Shown here piece after piece: positions 41,930-49,968 of a DNA stretch of 64,000 bases. Under the pieces are notes generated by a model. It was not told the origin of the DNA. It worked only from the letters and a program-made list of their open reading frames with translations, and did no database searches. Numbering within the stretch: the stretch's first letter is position 1; every line of letters begins with the position of its first letter. Position numbers and translations under genes: made by a program. The DNA is taken from the IMG/VR virus record IMGVR_UViG_3300007609_001696, positions 1-64,000 of that record. One strand, 5' to 3'. This stretch comes from a virus.

Positions 41930-42694
41930 TTAAATACCAGCGGCTTTCTTACAATTGAGTATGTATGCACTCATGTTGTGGTCCATAAGACCGTCAAAAG
42001 GTTTAAATTTACTCCATGCACTGACTATACCTGCCAATCTGTCTATGATTTCCTGCCATTTATTGTACTTGACAAGAACCCCATACCGATTGAAGTACAT
42101 CAATTCACCATGATGGCAATAGAACAACAGTGCTGGTGGCACTCGTGTAACAATATCATTGTTGTTGACATAACGATAGTGCGAGAATGTGCAGTTTTCT
42201 ACAAACTTTCTGTTTCCTGCTCTAGGACTACCGTATGTGTACAAACAATCAATGTGGCACTCGTCCTGTAGTTTACTGGCTGCAATTGTGGCCATGGCTG
42301 CACCCAAGCTGTGCCCTGTTATAAAAAACTTTTCAACGTCACTGTCAAACACATGCTTTTGCATGGCTGACATCACATCGTTCCAAATGTCTAATACCTC
42401 ATTTTGGAATCCGTCGTGCACCCAACCGCTTGCTTCTGCGTCATCTGGCAATGCATTCAAATCTGCTGCTAAATCGTTCCACTGATCTGGTTCTGTACCC
42501 CTGAAGCTGAGTACCATCACGTTGTCTTGTTTTGAGAGGTAACCTTGTGCGCCACCTTTGTTGAAAAATTCTAAAACTTCAAATCCAATGCCTTCAAAAG
42601 GATTGTTTGTGCCGTTGTAATCTTCGTATGTCTTTCCTGCTATAACCGCGCAGACATAACCCACATATGCGGGATTGTTAAAATCTTGTTTCAT
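41930..42694 (-). CDS. Lipase class 3-like protein
   Basis: The nucleophile elbow GHSLG appears in EKFFITGHSLGAAMATIAA, followed by YTYGSPRAGNRKF with the typical oxyanion/Asp region of class 3 lipases, and a C-terminal His candidate (LMDHNMSAYIL). No signal peptide is visible, so it would act inside the cell or be carried by the virion. Lipases are rare in phages; membrane or lipopolysaccharide lipids are possible targets. A GATAAATA octamer lies upstream with a GAGGG site. Confidence 0.88.
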   Translation of the reverse strand: MKQDFNNPAYVGYVCAVIAGKTYEDYNGTNNPFEGIGFEVLEFFNKGGAQGYLSKQDNVMVLSFRGTEPDQWNDLAADLNALPDDAEASGWVHDGFQNEVLDIWNDVMSAMQKHVFDSDVEKFFITGHSLGAAMATIAASKLQDECHIDCLYTYGSPRAGNRKFVENCTFSHYRYVNNNDIVTRVPPALLFYCHHGELMYFNRYGVLVKYNKWQEIIDRLAGIVSAWSKFKPFDGLMDHNMSAYILNCKKAAGI

Positions 42695-42727
42695 TTTTGA
42701 CCCTCTAACCTTGTCTTTCGACAGTAA

Positions 42728-42735
42728 TATTTATC
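42728..42735 (-). promoter_or_regulatory. Late promoter octamer GATAAATA
   Basis: Minus strand, 33 nt before the lipase ATG (42694). A GAGGG ribosome site stands between. Confidence 0.55.
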
Positions 42736-42740
42736 GGGTA

Positions 42741-42905
42741 CTAGGTTGTTTTAGAGGACATAGCTGTGTTTTTATCACACAACAGGCACACACACTTTTT
42801 GCAGATCACATAAGTAAACCTGCCAATTTCACGACCGTTTACAGTTTTCTGCAAAGCTTGCATGCAATGAGAAGGATTTTTGCATTTAGAACAAGTTGTT
42901 TTCAT
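42741..42905 (-). CDS. Small zinc-finger-like protein, 54 aa
   Basis: A small ORF starts with an ATG that overlaps the TGA of the upstream gene (ATGA). The product MKTTCSKCKNPSHCMQ has Cys at 5, 8 and 14 and a second group C35-x2-C38-x-C40-x2-C43, so up to seven Cys could bind zinc. The overlap and Cys pattern support a real gene. Confidence 0.68.
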   Translation of the reverse strand: MKTTCSKCKNPSHCMQALQKTVNGREIGRFTYVICKKCVCLLCDKNTAMSSKTT

Positions 42906-43213
42906 TTGTTTTTGACGTTTTTAGCCTTTCCGCGACGATCTGGATTTGGATCTTTTCTGCGTTTTCTGCGAACTGCTCTGGCAATACCAGCTTTGCCATC
43001 CTTTTTACCATCTCCGTCTGCGTCCGCGTTTCGCAAGCTAGCGGCTTTGCTCTTGCTCAAACACTTGGGCTTGGCATTGCCTTTGGTATCCCCGCACTTG
43101 CCGATTCGCTCGCCTTTGCTGTTGTAAGCATCCCAGCCTCCGCCACCTGCGCCACCTTTTTTGCCTTTGCCGAACCAATCCTTTAAACTTTCAGAAATTT
43201 CAGCGATCCGCAT
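42902..43213 (-). CDS. Basic phage protein with CTS-like N terminus, 103 aa
   Basis: Start at 43213 shares bases with the upstream stop (TAATG). The N terminus MRIAEISE fits a capsid-targeting signal with an I-S-E cleavage site. The body is rich in Gly, Lys and Arg: KGKKGGAGGGGWDAYNSKG, a Cys pair (GKCGDTKGNAKPKC) and KRRKDPNPDRRGKAKNVKN. Similar endings occur in T4-like marine phages. Very basic, so likely DNA-associated. Confidence 0.72.
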   Translation of the reverse strand: MRIAEISESLKDWFGKGKKGGAGGGGWDAYNSKGERIGKCGDTKGNAKPKCLSKSKAASLRNADADGDGKKDGKAGIARAVRRKRRKDPNPDRRGKAKNVKNK

Positions 43214-43620
43214 TATTCTTTGTCCCAACTAAGGCTGGTTTCGTCTGTGTCAATAGGACCACCAGCCGCCCAAGTTCGACAGGTCCTTGCACTGTGACAC
43301 TTGAATTTGTGCATCCAGCAGTAGCCCAAGTATCCATCTTCGTCTTCTAGCTCGCCCGGCATACATTCTAGCATTCTTGGGCTGATATCAAATGCCGCAC
43401 AGTTTGAACAAAGACTGGCTTTTGCGGCTTCTTCTGTGGTATTCCAGTGTTCTGCTATGTCTTTCCAGTAATCACCGGGCACATCAACGTTTAGAGGGCC
43501 GTACTGTATGTGATCAGCACGAATAGCGGCATCACGGTTTTTAGTGTTGAGTTCCAAGTCTTGTGTTGCCAGTGGACAATTTTTTTCAATTGCTTCTAGT
43601 ACGTTGATCAAGTCTCTCAT
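43213..43620 (-). CDS. Conserved Cys-rich phage protein, 135 aa
   Basis: Starts MRDLINVLE, compatible with a relaxed capsid-targeting sequence. The second half contains LCSNCAAFDISPRMLEC, GYLGYCWMHKFKCHSAR and TCRTWAAGGPI. The pattern NCAAFD...GYCWMHxFxCHSAR is conserved in phage proteins I remember, and the six Cys may bind a metal cluster or zinc. Overlaps its upstream neighbour by 4 bp. Activity unknown. Confidence 0.75.
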   Translation of the reverse strand: MRDLINVLEAIEKNCPLATQDLELNTKNRDAAIRADHIQYGPLNVDVPGDYWKDIAEHWNTTEEAAKASLCSNCAAFDISPRMLECMPGELEDEDGYLGYCWMHKFKCHSARTCRTWAAGGPIDTDETSLSWDKE

Positions 43621-44183
43621 TTCTTCTTGCTCTTGTTGCCCCAGTTTTTAGCACCCACTTTGCGACATTGTACTAGTGCTCCACTTGCATATGCACTTGG
43701 CCACACTTTATAGCGACTTTTGACTTTGTGATAACAAGCATCTTTTTCGCCAGCTGCTTCGTCAAACTGCTCTTCAGTGATAGTTTCGACACTTTCTTCC
43801 AGGCCAAATTCTCTTGGATCGGGCCATGAATCACGTTTGCCTTTATAGTAGTCGTTTACAGCTTGATACCATGCTTCTTTGTCGTTTATTTTGTATCCGG
43901 CAATCTTTTCAAAGTCTTTGACTAACTTTTCTCTAGCACTAGATTTAGCTTCACTTACTGGATCTATTGTAGCAAATACTTGTGTCTTCTTGTTGTATTT
44001 TTGTTGGATAGTAGATGCGGCCCGGTTGGCAGATTGTTGGTTGCCGAATACTTTCCACTTTTTTCCATCAATGTGCACAGCATAGTTATTCATGTTGCTT
44101 TGGTCGGGTTCGTCGTATGCACGATAGTCACTACCTGGACCTTTGCCGCCGTTGTATTGTTCGGTGAATTCATTTGCTTTCAT
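43617..44183 (-). CDS. Phage protein with CTS-like N terminus and basic C terminus, 188 aa
   Basis: N terminus MKANEFTEQ (relaxed F-T-E site). It contains an NAD/ADP-like-free, soluble middle with helical KSSAREKLVKDFEKIAGYKI and ends with KDACYHKVKSRYKVWPSAYA, ALVQCRKVGAKNWGNKSKKK. This ending is a repeated style in the region. It is preceded by a TAGGAT site. I recall it as a conserved uncharacterised phage protein. Confidence 0.72.
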   Translation of the reverse strand: MKANEFTEQYNGGKGPGSDYRAYDEPDQSNMNNYAVHIDGKKWKVFGNQQSANRAASTIQQKYNKKTQVFATIDPVSEAKSSAREKLVKDFEKIAGYKINDKEAWYQAVNDYYKGKRDSWPDPREFGLEESVETITEEQFDEAAGEKDACYHKVKSRYKVWPSAYASGALVQCRKVGAKNWGNKSKKK

Positions 44184-44187
44184 GTTA

Positions 44188-44454
44188 TTATCCTAAAATC
44201 ATTTGCTCTAATCGTGCTATTCTGGCCTCTAGTTGTGCAATCTTTTGATCTTTGTCGTCAGTTGGCTGTGTATCAACTTTTTGTGGCGGTGTTGCAGGAA
44301 CCTCAGCAGGAACACTTTCGTTGAGTTTGCCGAGTATGTCTTTCATTGCGGCTTTTTCGGCACTCAACGATCCTGGTGTAGGTGCAGCTGATTCGTCTGA
44401 GTCTGTTTGGCCTTCCATTCTCTGAAGGATTTTCAACATTTCTGGGTCGTGCAT
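44188..44454 (-). CDS. Hypothetical protein with C-terminal coiled coil, 88 aa
   Basis: N-terminal acidic helix, a Pro/Thr-rich linker (PATPPQKVDTQPTDD) and a C-terminal leucine/isoleucine coiled coil (IAQLEARIARLEQMI). A CATAAATA late octamer and AAAGGA site lie upstream. Function unknown. Confidence 0.7.
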   Translation of the reverse strand: MHDPEMLKILQRMEGQTDSDESAAPTPGSLSAEKAAMKDILGKLNESVPAEVPATPPQKVDTQPTDDKDQKIAQLEARIARLEQMILG

Positions 44455-44473
44455 GGTTTTTGATCCTTTTGTC

Positions 44474-44481
44474 TATTTATG
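44474..44481 (-). promoter_or_regulatory. Late promoter octamer CATAAATA
   Basis: Minus strand, formed at the end of the GT10-like paralogue B. The next start (44454) lies 19 nt downstream behind AAAGGA. Confidence 0.55.
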
Positions 44482-45646
44482 ATAAAAATTCTTCTATTCT
44501 AGTACCTGTAATCTCTCGCATATTTTGCTGAAAAAACAAATGTCTATTGTGTCTTAGTTTTTCAATTATTGCAGGTGTGATTTCAACGTCTTGTTTGCAA
44601 TTATCAACAATAGTTTTTAGTCGCTGTGCTCTGTTGTATTCGTTGTCGTAGCTTTCGTCAAACAATTCCGGGAAGGTTTCGTAACCTCTGCTTTGCAAAT
44701 AAGACAGCGTGCCTGCAGTGCCAAATATTTGAAAAGGATGGCCAATAGCAATAGGTTTGTAGGTCTTTTCTGTAAAAAACAACATGTAGTCCATGGTGTG
44801 TGTTTCCGACACCAAGCTGAATTTGGTTTTATAGTAGAGCTCTAGGGGACTCAAAAACGTGTGTTGTTTGTACAAGTCCGAATAAAAGTTTTGTATAAAA
44901 TCCAAAAAGTTGTTGTAATTGCTGTTGTCATAATTAAAACGGTCAAACAATTGTTGATCGGCAATATGCTTTTGGTGTTGCCACAAGCAACTTACTATAT
45001 TGCTATCCAACAGGTTATCTTTGTGCAGATAGTACAAACAAGCTTGTTTGTTTGGTCTAACCAGTGCATTTAGATTAATAAAATTGTGTTGTTTTGGCGT
45101 ACAAATATAGGTGTTCAAACTTTCAAGAATAGACGGTGTTTCCTTGTATTCTATTCTATCGTAGTGTATCATTTCCCATATTTCTACACTACACACATGC
45201 ATTTCTGAAAAATAACTGTGCTCAAACTTTTTGTGGTTGTGTTCGCCATTTAAATCTCCTGTGATAAAACATATTTTGTCAGCAGGAATTTGCATCTTGC
45301 TGAGAATGTTATAAAAGTTATTCCATGCATCATCAAGCCACCAGTAGGAGTTTGCTTCTGTGGCTTGATACAGCAACAATTTTGTGTCTTCTCTTTGCAA
45401 ATAATCAATGTAATGCTGTGGTAAGTTTAAAAAATCCTTGAAACTATGAGGGTTGTAAAGATTTAGGCAACAATAATTTTTGTTGTGTTTTTTTGGCTCT
45501 GTGGACTTTGAAAAAACTACACCGCACTTGTGCAACAGCCATTCAACAGTCCAATTCCAGTATTGATCGTTGCCGCTGAACGTTCGCTCTTTTTGGTTGT
45601 AGCAGCTTGTGTCGAGTGTTTGGTTTGGGTAAACAAGGTTAACCAT
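44477..45646 (-). CDS. GT10-like glycosyltransferase, paralogue B
   Basis: Shares with paralogues A (4840-5907) and C (51210-52436) the C-terminal motif SLVSETHTMDYMLFFTEKTYK then PIAIGHPFQIFGTAGTLSYL and FDESYDNE (within residues about 265-330). The N-terminal half is not clearly conserved. Starts inside the 16-bp palindrome that also starts the divergent radical-SAM gene. Glycosyltransferase role is inferred from the motif. Confidence 0.6.
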   Translation of the reverse strand: MVNLVYPNQTLDTSCYNQKERTFSGNDQYWNWTVEWLLHKCGVVFSKSTEPKKHNKNYCCLNLYNPHSFKDFLNLPQHYIDYLQREDTKLLLYQATEANSYWWLDDAWNNFYNILSKMQIPADKICFITGDLNGEHNHKKFEHSYFSEMHVCSVEIWEMIHYDRIEYKETPSILESLNTYICTPKQHNFINLNALVRPNKQACLYYLHKDNLLDSNIVSCLWQHQKHIADQQLFDRFNYDNSNYNNFLDFIQNFYSDLYKQHTFLSPLELYYKTKFSLVSETHTMDYMLFFTEKTYKPIAIGHPFQIFGTAGTLSYLQSRGYETFPELFDESYDNEYNRAQRLKTIVDNCKQDVEITPAIIEKLRHNRHLFFQQNMREITGTRIEEFLS

Positions 45647-45659
45647 AAATATATTTATG
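45644..45659. promoter_or_regulatory. Palindrome holding two late promoters and two start codons
   Basis: CATAAATATATTTATG is a perfect 16-bp palindrome. Each strand reads ATAAATA, then 5 nt, then ATG, so each start codon lies at the predicted transcription start of a T4-type late promoter. The two genes (GT10-like, minus; radical SAM, plus) would be transcribed leaderless from the same few bases. Confidence 0.7.
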
Positions 45660-46826
45660 GGCTTTTATTGTGCATTAGCAAACTATGGTATTACAATAGA
45701 TAACGATGATACTTTGATGCCCTGCTGTCAGTACAATCTAAATAAAAGCCAATTGCCCAAGCTATCGCACCGTCAAGCAGCCGACTTTGAAAAAACAGTT
45801 AGGCCTCAAATTATCAAAGATCTAGAGCAAGGTGTGCTTCATGCGGGCTGTGATGTTTGCTGGCATCAGGAAAAAATCAGCGGCAAAAGTTTGCGCACAG
45901 ACTCAAACAAATTCTACACAGATGATCCTCGTGGCATAGTTGACATGGAAGTAAGACTGGGCAATGTGTGCAATTTAAAATGTCCAATGTGTGGTCCTTA
46001 TGCTAGCAGTTTGTGGTATGCAGAAATGTCTAAACATCGAGATCAGTTTATGGAAAACAATTACTATCGATTGATTGACAAAAAAGATCCTGTCGACAGT
46101 CAGTACAAACCAGATCGAGATTATTACACCAGCAAATGGTATGATGAACAAACTGTGTTTGAATTTGTAGATTTGCGTTTGCATAATTTGCGCAAATTAA
46201 ACATCAGCGGAGGCGAGCCGTTTATGTCTGATACCATGCGGTCTATTCTTCAAACACTGTCAGCTCGACAAGATCTGCATCCTGATTTTACAATTCAAAT
46301 CAACACCAACGGCACTGTACTTGATCAAACACACATAGAGTTGTTGCAAAAAATAAAATACAGAGTGAGAATTTGCATAAGCCTGGAAGGTGTTGGCAAA
46401 CACAATGACTACCTAAGACATCCTTCAAACTGGCAGGACATTGACAAAAATATCAAAATTTTATGCGGAATTCGCGACAAACGTATAGAGAAAAATTTTA
46501 GTGTGACATCTCAGCACACCGTTCAGCCAGCAAGCGTGTACAGTTTTTTACCATTGGCAGAGTATTGCTATCAAATGCGTATTCCTATGGTACTGAGTCC
46601 CGTGTACAACAGTAAAATGGATCTGTCTGCTATAAATCAAGATGAAAAAAATAAGGTAAAAAACATACACTGTGATACATGCGACCAAGATACATTGGAA
46701 CGCTTCAAAAGGATAATAAGAAAAATCAATCCTAAAGAACAGTCAAGAAAATCCTACAAAAAATACATTGGGTTTTTGGATAAAATTAGAAACACCAACT
46801 ATGAAAGCTTGTTTGGTCCTTTGTGA
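45657..46826 (+). CDS. Radical SAM protein, twitch-domain type
   Basis: CxxxCxxC is present as VCNLKCPMCGPYASSLW (about residues 105-121), followed by LNISGGEPFMSDTM and INTNGTVLDQTHIELL, then RICISLEGVG. A Cys-rich N terminus (MPCCQYNLN) and a Cys-x2-Cys near the end (CDTCDQDT) may bind a second cluster, as in SPASM/twitch proteins. Related to the partial gene at 2-703. It is divergent from a GT10-like gene and shares its promoter palindrome. The natural substrate is unknown. Confidence 0.85.
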   Translation: MGFYCALANYGITIDNDDTLMPCCQYNLNKSQLPKLSHRQAADFEKTVRPQIIKDLEQGVLHAGCDVCWHQEKISGKSLRTDSNKFYTDDPRGIVDMEVRLGNVCNLKCPMCGPYASSLWYAEMSKHRDQFMENNYYRLIDKKDPVDSQYKPDRDYYTSKWYDEQTVFEFVDLRLHNLRKLNISGGEPFMSDTMRSILQTLSARQDLHPDFTIQINTNGTVLDQTHIELLQKIKYRVRICISLEGVGKHNDYLRHPSNWQDIDKNIKILCGIRDKRIEKNFSVTSQHTVQPASVYSFLPLAEYCYQMRIPMVLSPVYNSKMDLSAINQDEKNKVKNIHCDTCDQDTLERFKRIIRKINPKEQSRKSYKKYIGFLDKIRNTNYESLFGPL

Positions 46827-47035
46827 TCTTCAGGATATATTGACTTTACTTTGCGTGAATAATTTTTAGGCTTGACTTTTTTGCGGTTTGGTCGGTTGAT
46901 GGTATAACCATATGGATCCACAGCACGTCGGATCATTGCAGGATCACCAAACAACGGCATGCTCACAGCAGCTATATTTTCACTGGCAGTGGCACCATCT
47001 GTGGCAACTTCTAGTATGATTTCACTGATCTTCAT
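46799..47035 (-). CDS. Small phage protein with CTS-like N terminus, 78 aa
   Basis: Start at 47035 overlaps the upstream stop by 14 bp. N terminus MKISEIILE has an I-L-E site that fits the T4 prohead protease rule; the rest is basic (NRPNRKKVKPKNYSRKVK). Convergently overlaps the radical-SAM gene by 28 bp. Possibly an internal head protein. Confidence 0.65.
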   Translation of the reverse strand: MKISEIILEVATDGATASENIAAVSMPLFGDPAMIRRAVDPYGYTINRPNRKKVKPKNYSRKVKSIYPEDHKGPNKLS

Positions 47036-47339
47036 ATTCAATCTCGGCCGACAACGCACTTTTTTCTTGTGCTAGCACTTTTGTGGTGCTGAGGCAGTCT
47101 TTGATACCAATGTTTGTGATCTTGTAGCTGAGTGGAGGTATTACCCATTCAACTTGCACACACACCGGCCGACTGTTTACAATTATAGGACTGCGTTCTG
47201 CATAGTATGTGCTATTCATGTCATCTGCCAAAAACGTGCGTTCTGTCATCAAGTATCCATCGATGTACAATCTGTACACCGGAGGTTTGTCTTTGATGAC
47301 CAAAGCATGTATATCTAAGCAAACAACCTGTGATTCCAT
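47022..47339 (-). CDS. Hypothetical beta-rich protein, 105 aa
   Basis: Start at 47339 follows the late octamer GCTAAATA and 5 nt (CTTGC), so a leaderless mRNA is predicted. The protein is a short beta-rich domain (VVCLDIHALVIKDKPPVYRL). No family recognised. Confidence 0.65.
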   Translation of the reverse strand: MESQVVCLDIHALVIKDKPPVYRLYIDGYLMTERTFLADDMNSTYYAERSPIIVNSRPVCVQVEWVIPPLSYKITNIGIKDCLSTTKVLAQEKSALSAEIEYEDQ

Positions 47340-47344
47340 GCAAG

Positions 47345-47352
47345 TATTTAGC
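47345..47352 (-). promoter_or_regulatory. Late promoter octamer GCTAAATA, leaderless position
   Basis: Followed by CTTGC then ATG, the same 5-nt spacer sequence as at 41912-41916. Predicted start of transcription is the A of the ATG. Confidence 0.6.
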
Positions 47353-47369
47353 AAACAATTGCAGGTGTT

Positions 47370-47552
47370 TTATTTGTTGGTGTACCAGCTGGCTATTCTT
47401 GTGAGATAATTGTGTGGCACTCTTTGTGATTTTTTGTGCGAAGTCTTGAGTTTTTTGGCCTTGGCTCGTAGGCGCTTTTGGTCTGTTTTGCTTAGTTTAT
47501 CTTTGGAATTTACACCCATGTAATCTGCGGCTTGTTTTAAAAACACATTCAT
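47370..47552 (-). CDS. Small basic protein, 60 aa
   Basis: Rich in Lys (KDKLSKTDQKRLRAKAKKLKTSHKK; about residues 17-41) and helical. A TAAGGAG-like site is close upstream. Perhaps DNA-binding. No family. Confidence 0.62.
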   Translation of the reverse strand: MNVFLKQAADYMGVNSKDKLSKTDQKRLRAKAKKLKTSHKKSQRVPHNYLTRIASWYTNK

Positions 47553-47568
47553 GGTATACTCCTTGTTG

Positions 47569-49968
47569 TTATTTTTTCTTACGTCCCGACTTCATGTTGG
47601 CGCACCAGTGGTATCCTTTCTGTTTTTCGCCACTGCTGTTTTTAGCTTTCTTGCGTAGACTTGTAACACTTCCCTTGCAGCTAACACCTGCCTTTTTAAA
47701 CCTTCCTGGTCTGCTTTTGCCTTTTACTTTACCATCAGCAAAGTTTTCGTCCAGTGTGGATTCTTTCATGGTTGCTACAAAGTATACACTGCCTGGATCT
47801 TGAGCATCAACAATTTCTTTTTCGTAGGCTTTGCGTAGGTCAGACACTCTGCGTTTGTATTCTTCACGATCAATTTCGCCACTAAGTTGTAGATCTAACA
47901 AGTGTGCCAGTTCTTTGGTTTCTTCTGCTTCGAGATCCTTGATATCTTGTGCTCGATTTAGTGTGCTGAACTTGCTGTCTAAGTTGTCATCTACCATAGC
48001 ATATTCATCAGATTTTTCGTCATACGCATAAACTGTTAGATCAGGATCTTGTGCTAGCTTTTTCCAAACAGCAGTGCCACCTGCACTTTGTTCTACGTCG
48101 CTTTTGATCACACCAACATCCTGTATTGCCACTTTGTACAATTCTGGCATTACACCTTGCCCTTGGTATTCTGGCAACATCATTGCCATGCTCATTTTGC
48201 CGCGACCCGGCGCACCCACCAGTTTTAGCATACCAAACGGTTTGTTGTCGTCTAACAAGAAGTAATAAATTGTATTGCCGTGTTTGCCTTTTGCCACAGC
48301 GTAGTTTTTTACACTGTCCCCTGTAAGCTCTGCTCCGCTTCCATCCAGTGCATCCTGAAAAAGATCTGGACTGATGCCCATGTCATCTTTTTCGACATCT
48401 ATTTGCTCGACTTCCGTTAGGTCTATGCCGCGCTTGGTTAGTTCCTTGCGAATTGCTTTTTTTAACTGTTGATCCACTGGCTCGTTGGTGAGTTTTTTCA
48501 AAAAATTCATTAGATTTTTTGTATTGTATTGTTGTACTAGAACTGCGCTTTCTTTTACATTCTTTTTGTCTGCAATAGCAACCAATCTTACATCGCTAGA
48601 TCTGTTAAGTTGTTTTAATTCTTCCATGCCTTTTGCATAATCAGCATTGCTAATTTTGCCATTTTCAAAATCTCGTTGTAACTGATCCAGCTTATCTTCG
48701 TCGTAGTAGATTTCGCTGTCGTTATCTTCGTCAGGATTCCACTGGAAAAATTGATCATTGTTTTTGTCCCATGCATACACAAATACACCAGGCACATTTG
48801 CAAGTTTTTTCCATATCCCCTCTTTGCTTCCTTTGCTTTGAATGTGATCACTTACAAGTGTATAGCCTTGTTTAATCGCATAAACATACAGAGGAAGTGC
48901 AATACCTTTGCCCTGGATCTCTGGATCAAAGAATACACTGCTTTTCCAATATTTGTCAAGATAGTTGGTTAACATTAATGCCCCTAAAAATCCTTCACTG
49001 TCTGGATCTTTAATGAGGAAAAACTCCACTCCTTCCCTGTCTTTTTTAATATAATGTATGTCGTATCCTTTGATTGTGCTTACTTTTTTTGTTTTTCCGA
49101 TAAAGTTATCATAATCCCCACGATACAAAAAATTTTTTTCGATGCGATTATCTATTTCGATTTCACTAATTTGCTTCCAACGTTCTGTAAGTTGTGCTAC
49201 TTTATTTGTATCCTGTGAATTTTTAGTTGCTCGAGCGTGTAGCAGCGGTGGTTCGTTGTCTTTGTTTAGTTTGATACCTAGTTTTGCCGCCTGACGTTGT
49301 GTTTCTCCGGGCTTGACATCTGCTGTGGTATTTTGTGCATCAATAATACCCACACCAGCTACTTCGGCAAAAATACCTTTTGTTTTGGGTGTTTTTTTCT
49401 TGCCTATGTTTTTGAGTGCTCGTTTGATTTTGTTTATGCCGCTCACTGTGTAGAACATGGTTTTAAGCACAGGTATAGACACGCCCAGCACTATAGCAAG
49501 TTGTTTGATTTCTTCTAGATTGAACTGCCCAAAAAGCCCAGCCAAATCAGCCGCGGCTCCGGCGTCTTCGATGGCAAACTCTGGATTGGAAGTTTTAAAA
49601 TTGTCTTTTCTCATCACTGTTTTGGCAATGAGATCTAATTCTTGGTTGTTGGCGTCCCACACCAGTACAAAAGGCATGTTAACATCTGTCTTCATATCCT
49701 TCATAACTGCTTGTGCATCAGGCCCTAGTTGAGCAATTTTCTTGCCCCACTTTTTGAACTCTTGCTTGAACAAGCGAGTAAGTTCTGCTAGTGTGATTTG
49801 ACGTTGGTTGCGTTGATCATTTACACGATCTAGAAAGTGTTGTGTAAACTCTACATCAATGCCAACCTTGCCAAACAATCGATCAGCATATGCTTCAAGT
49901 TGTTCTAGATCACTGCGTGTTACTGGCGCTGATTCTGCACCTTCATTGAGCCAACTCCAATTGCTCAT
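47569..49968 (-). CDS. Large virion-type protein with two GNAT domains, 799 aa
   Basis: N terminus MSNWSWLNE fits a capsid-targeting signal with an L-N-E site. Residues 40-125 hold FTQHFLDRVNDQRN and LTRLFKQEFKKWGKKI, a block I recall from T4-like marine phage virion proteins. Two GNAT-like acetyltransferase units follow: one near 320-400 (FFDPEIQGKGIALPLY, WKKLANVPGVFVYAWD) and one near 550-650 (MLPEYQGQGVMPELY, WKKLAQDPDLTVYAYD). Their shared motifs show an internal duplication. The C terminus carries two Cys and ends SGRKKK. If packaged, it could acetylate host targets early. Confidence 0.78.
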   Translation of the reverse strand: MSNWSWLNEGAESAPVTRSDLEQLEAYADRLFGKVGIDVEFTQHFLDRVNDQRNQRQITLAELTRLFKQEFKKWGKKIAQLGPDAQAVMKDMKTDVNMPFVLVWDANNQELDLIAKTVMRKDNFKTSNPEFAIEDAGAAADLAGLFGQFNLEEIKQLAIVLGVSIPVLKTMFYTVSGINKIKRALKNIGKKKTPKTKGIFAEVAGVGIIDAQNTTADVKPGETQRQAAKLGIKLNKDNEPPLLHARATKNSQDTNKVAQLTERWKQISEIEIDNRIEKNFLYRGDYDNFIGKTKKVSTIKGYDIHYIKKDREGVEFFLIKDPDSEGFLGALMLTNYLDKYWKSSVFFDPEIQGKGIALPLYVYAIKQGYTLVSDHIQSKGSKEGIWKKLANVPGVFVYAWDKNNDQFFQWNPDEDNDSEIYYDEDKLDQLQRDFENGKISNADYAKGMEELKQLNRSSDVRLVAIADKKNVKESAVLVQQYNTKNLMNFLKKLTNEPVDQQLKKAIRKELTKRGIDLTEVEQIDVEKDDMGISPDLFQDALDGSGAELTGDSVKNYAVAKGKHGNTIYYFLLDDNKPFGMLKLVGAPGRGKMSMAMMLPEYQGQGVMPELYKVAIQDVGVIKSDVEQSAGGTAVWKKLAQDPDLTVYAYDEKSDEYAMVDDNLDSKFSTLNRAQDIKDLEAEETKELAHLLDLQLSGEIDREEYKRRVSDLRKAYEKEIVDAQDPGSVYFVATMKESTLDENFADGKVKGKSRPGRFKKAGVSCKGSVTSLRKKAKNSSGEKQKGYHWCANMKSGRKKK

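Noticed and set aside
49297-49732. Plus-strand ORFs opposite the double-GNAT gene
   Set aside because: Antisense shadows with no domain or start signal.
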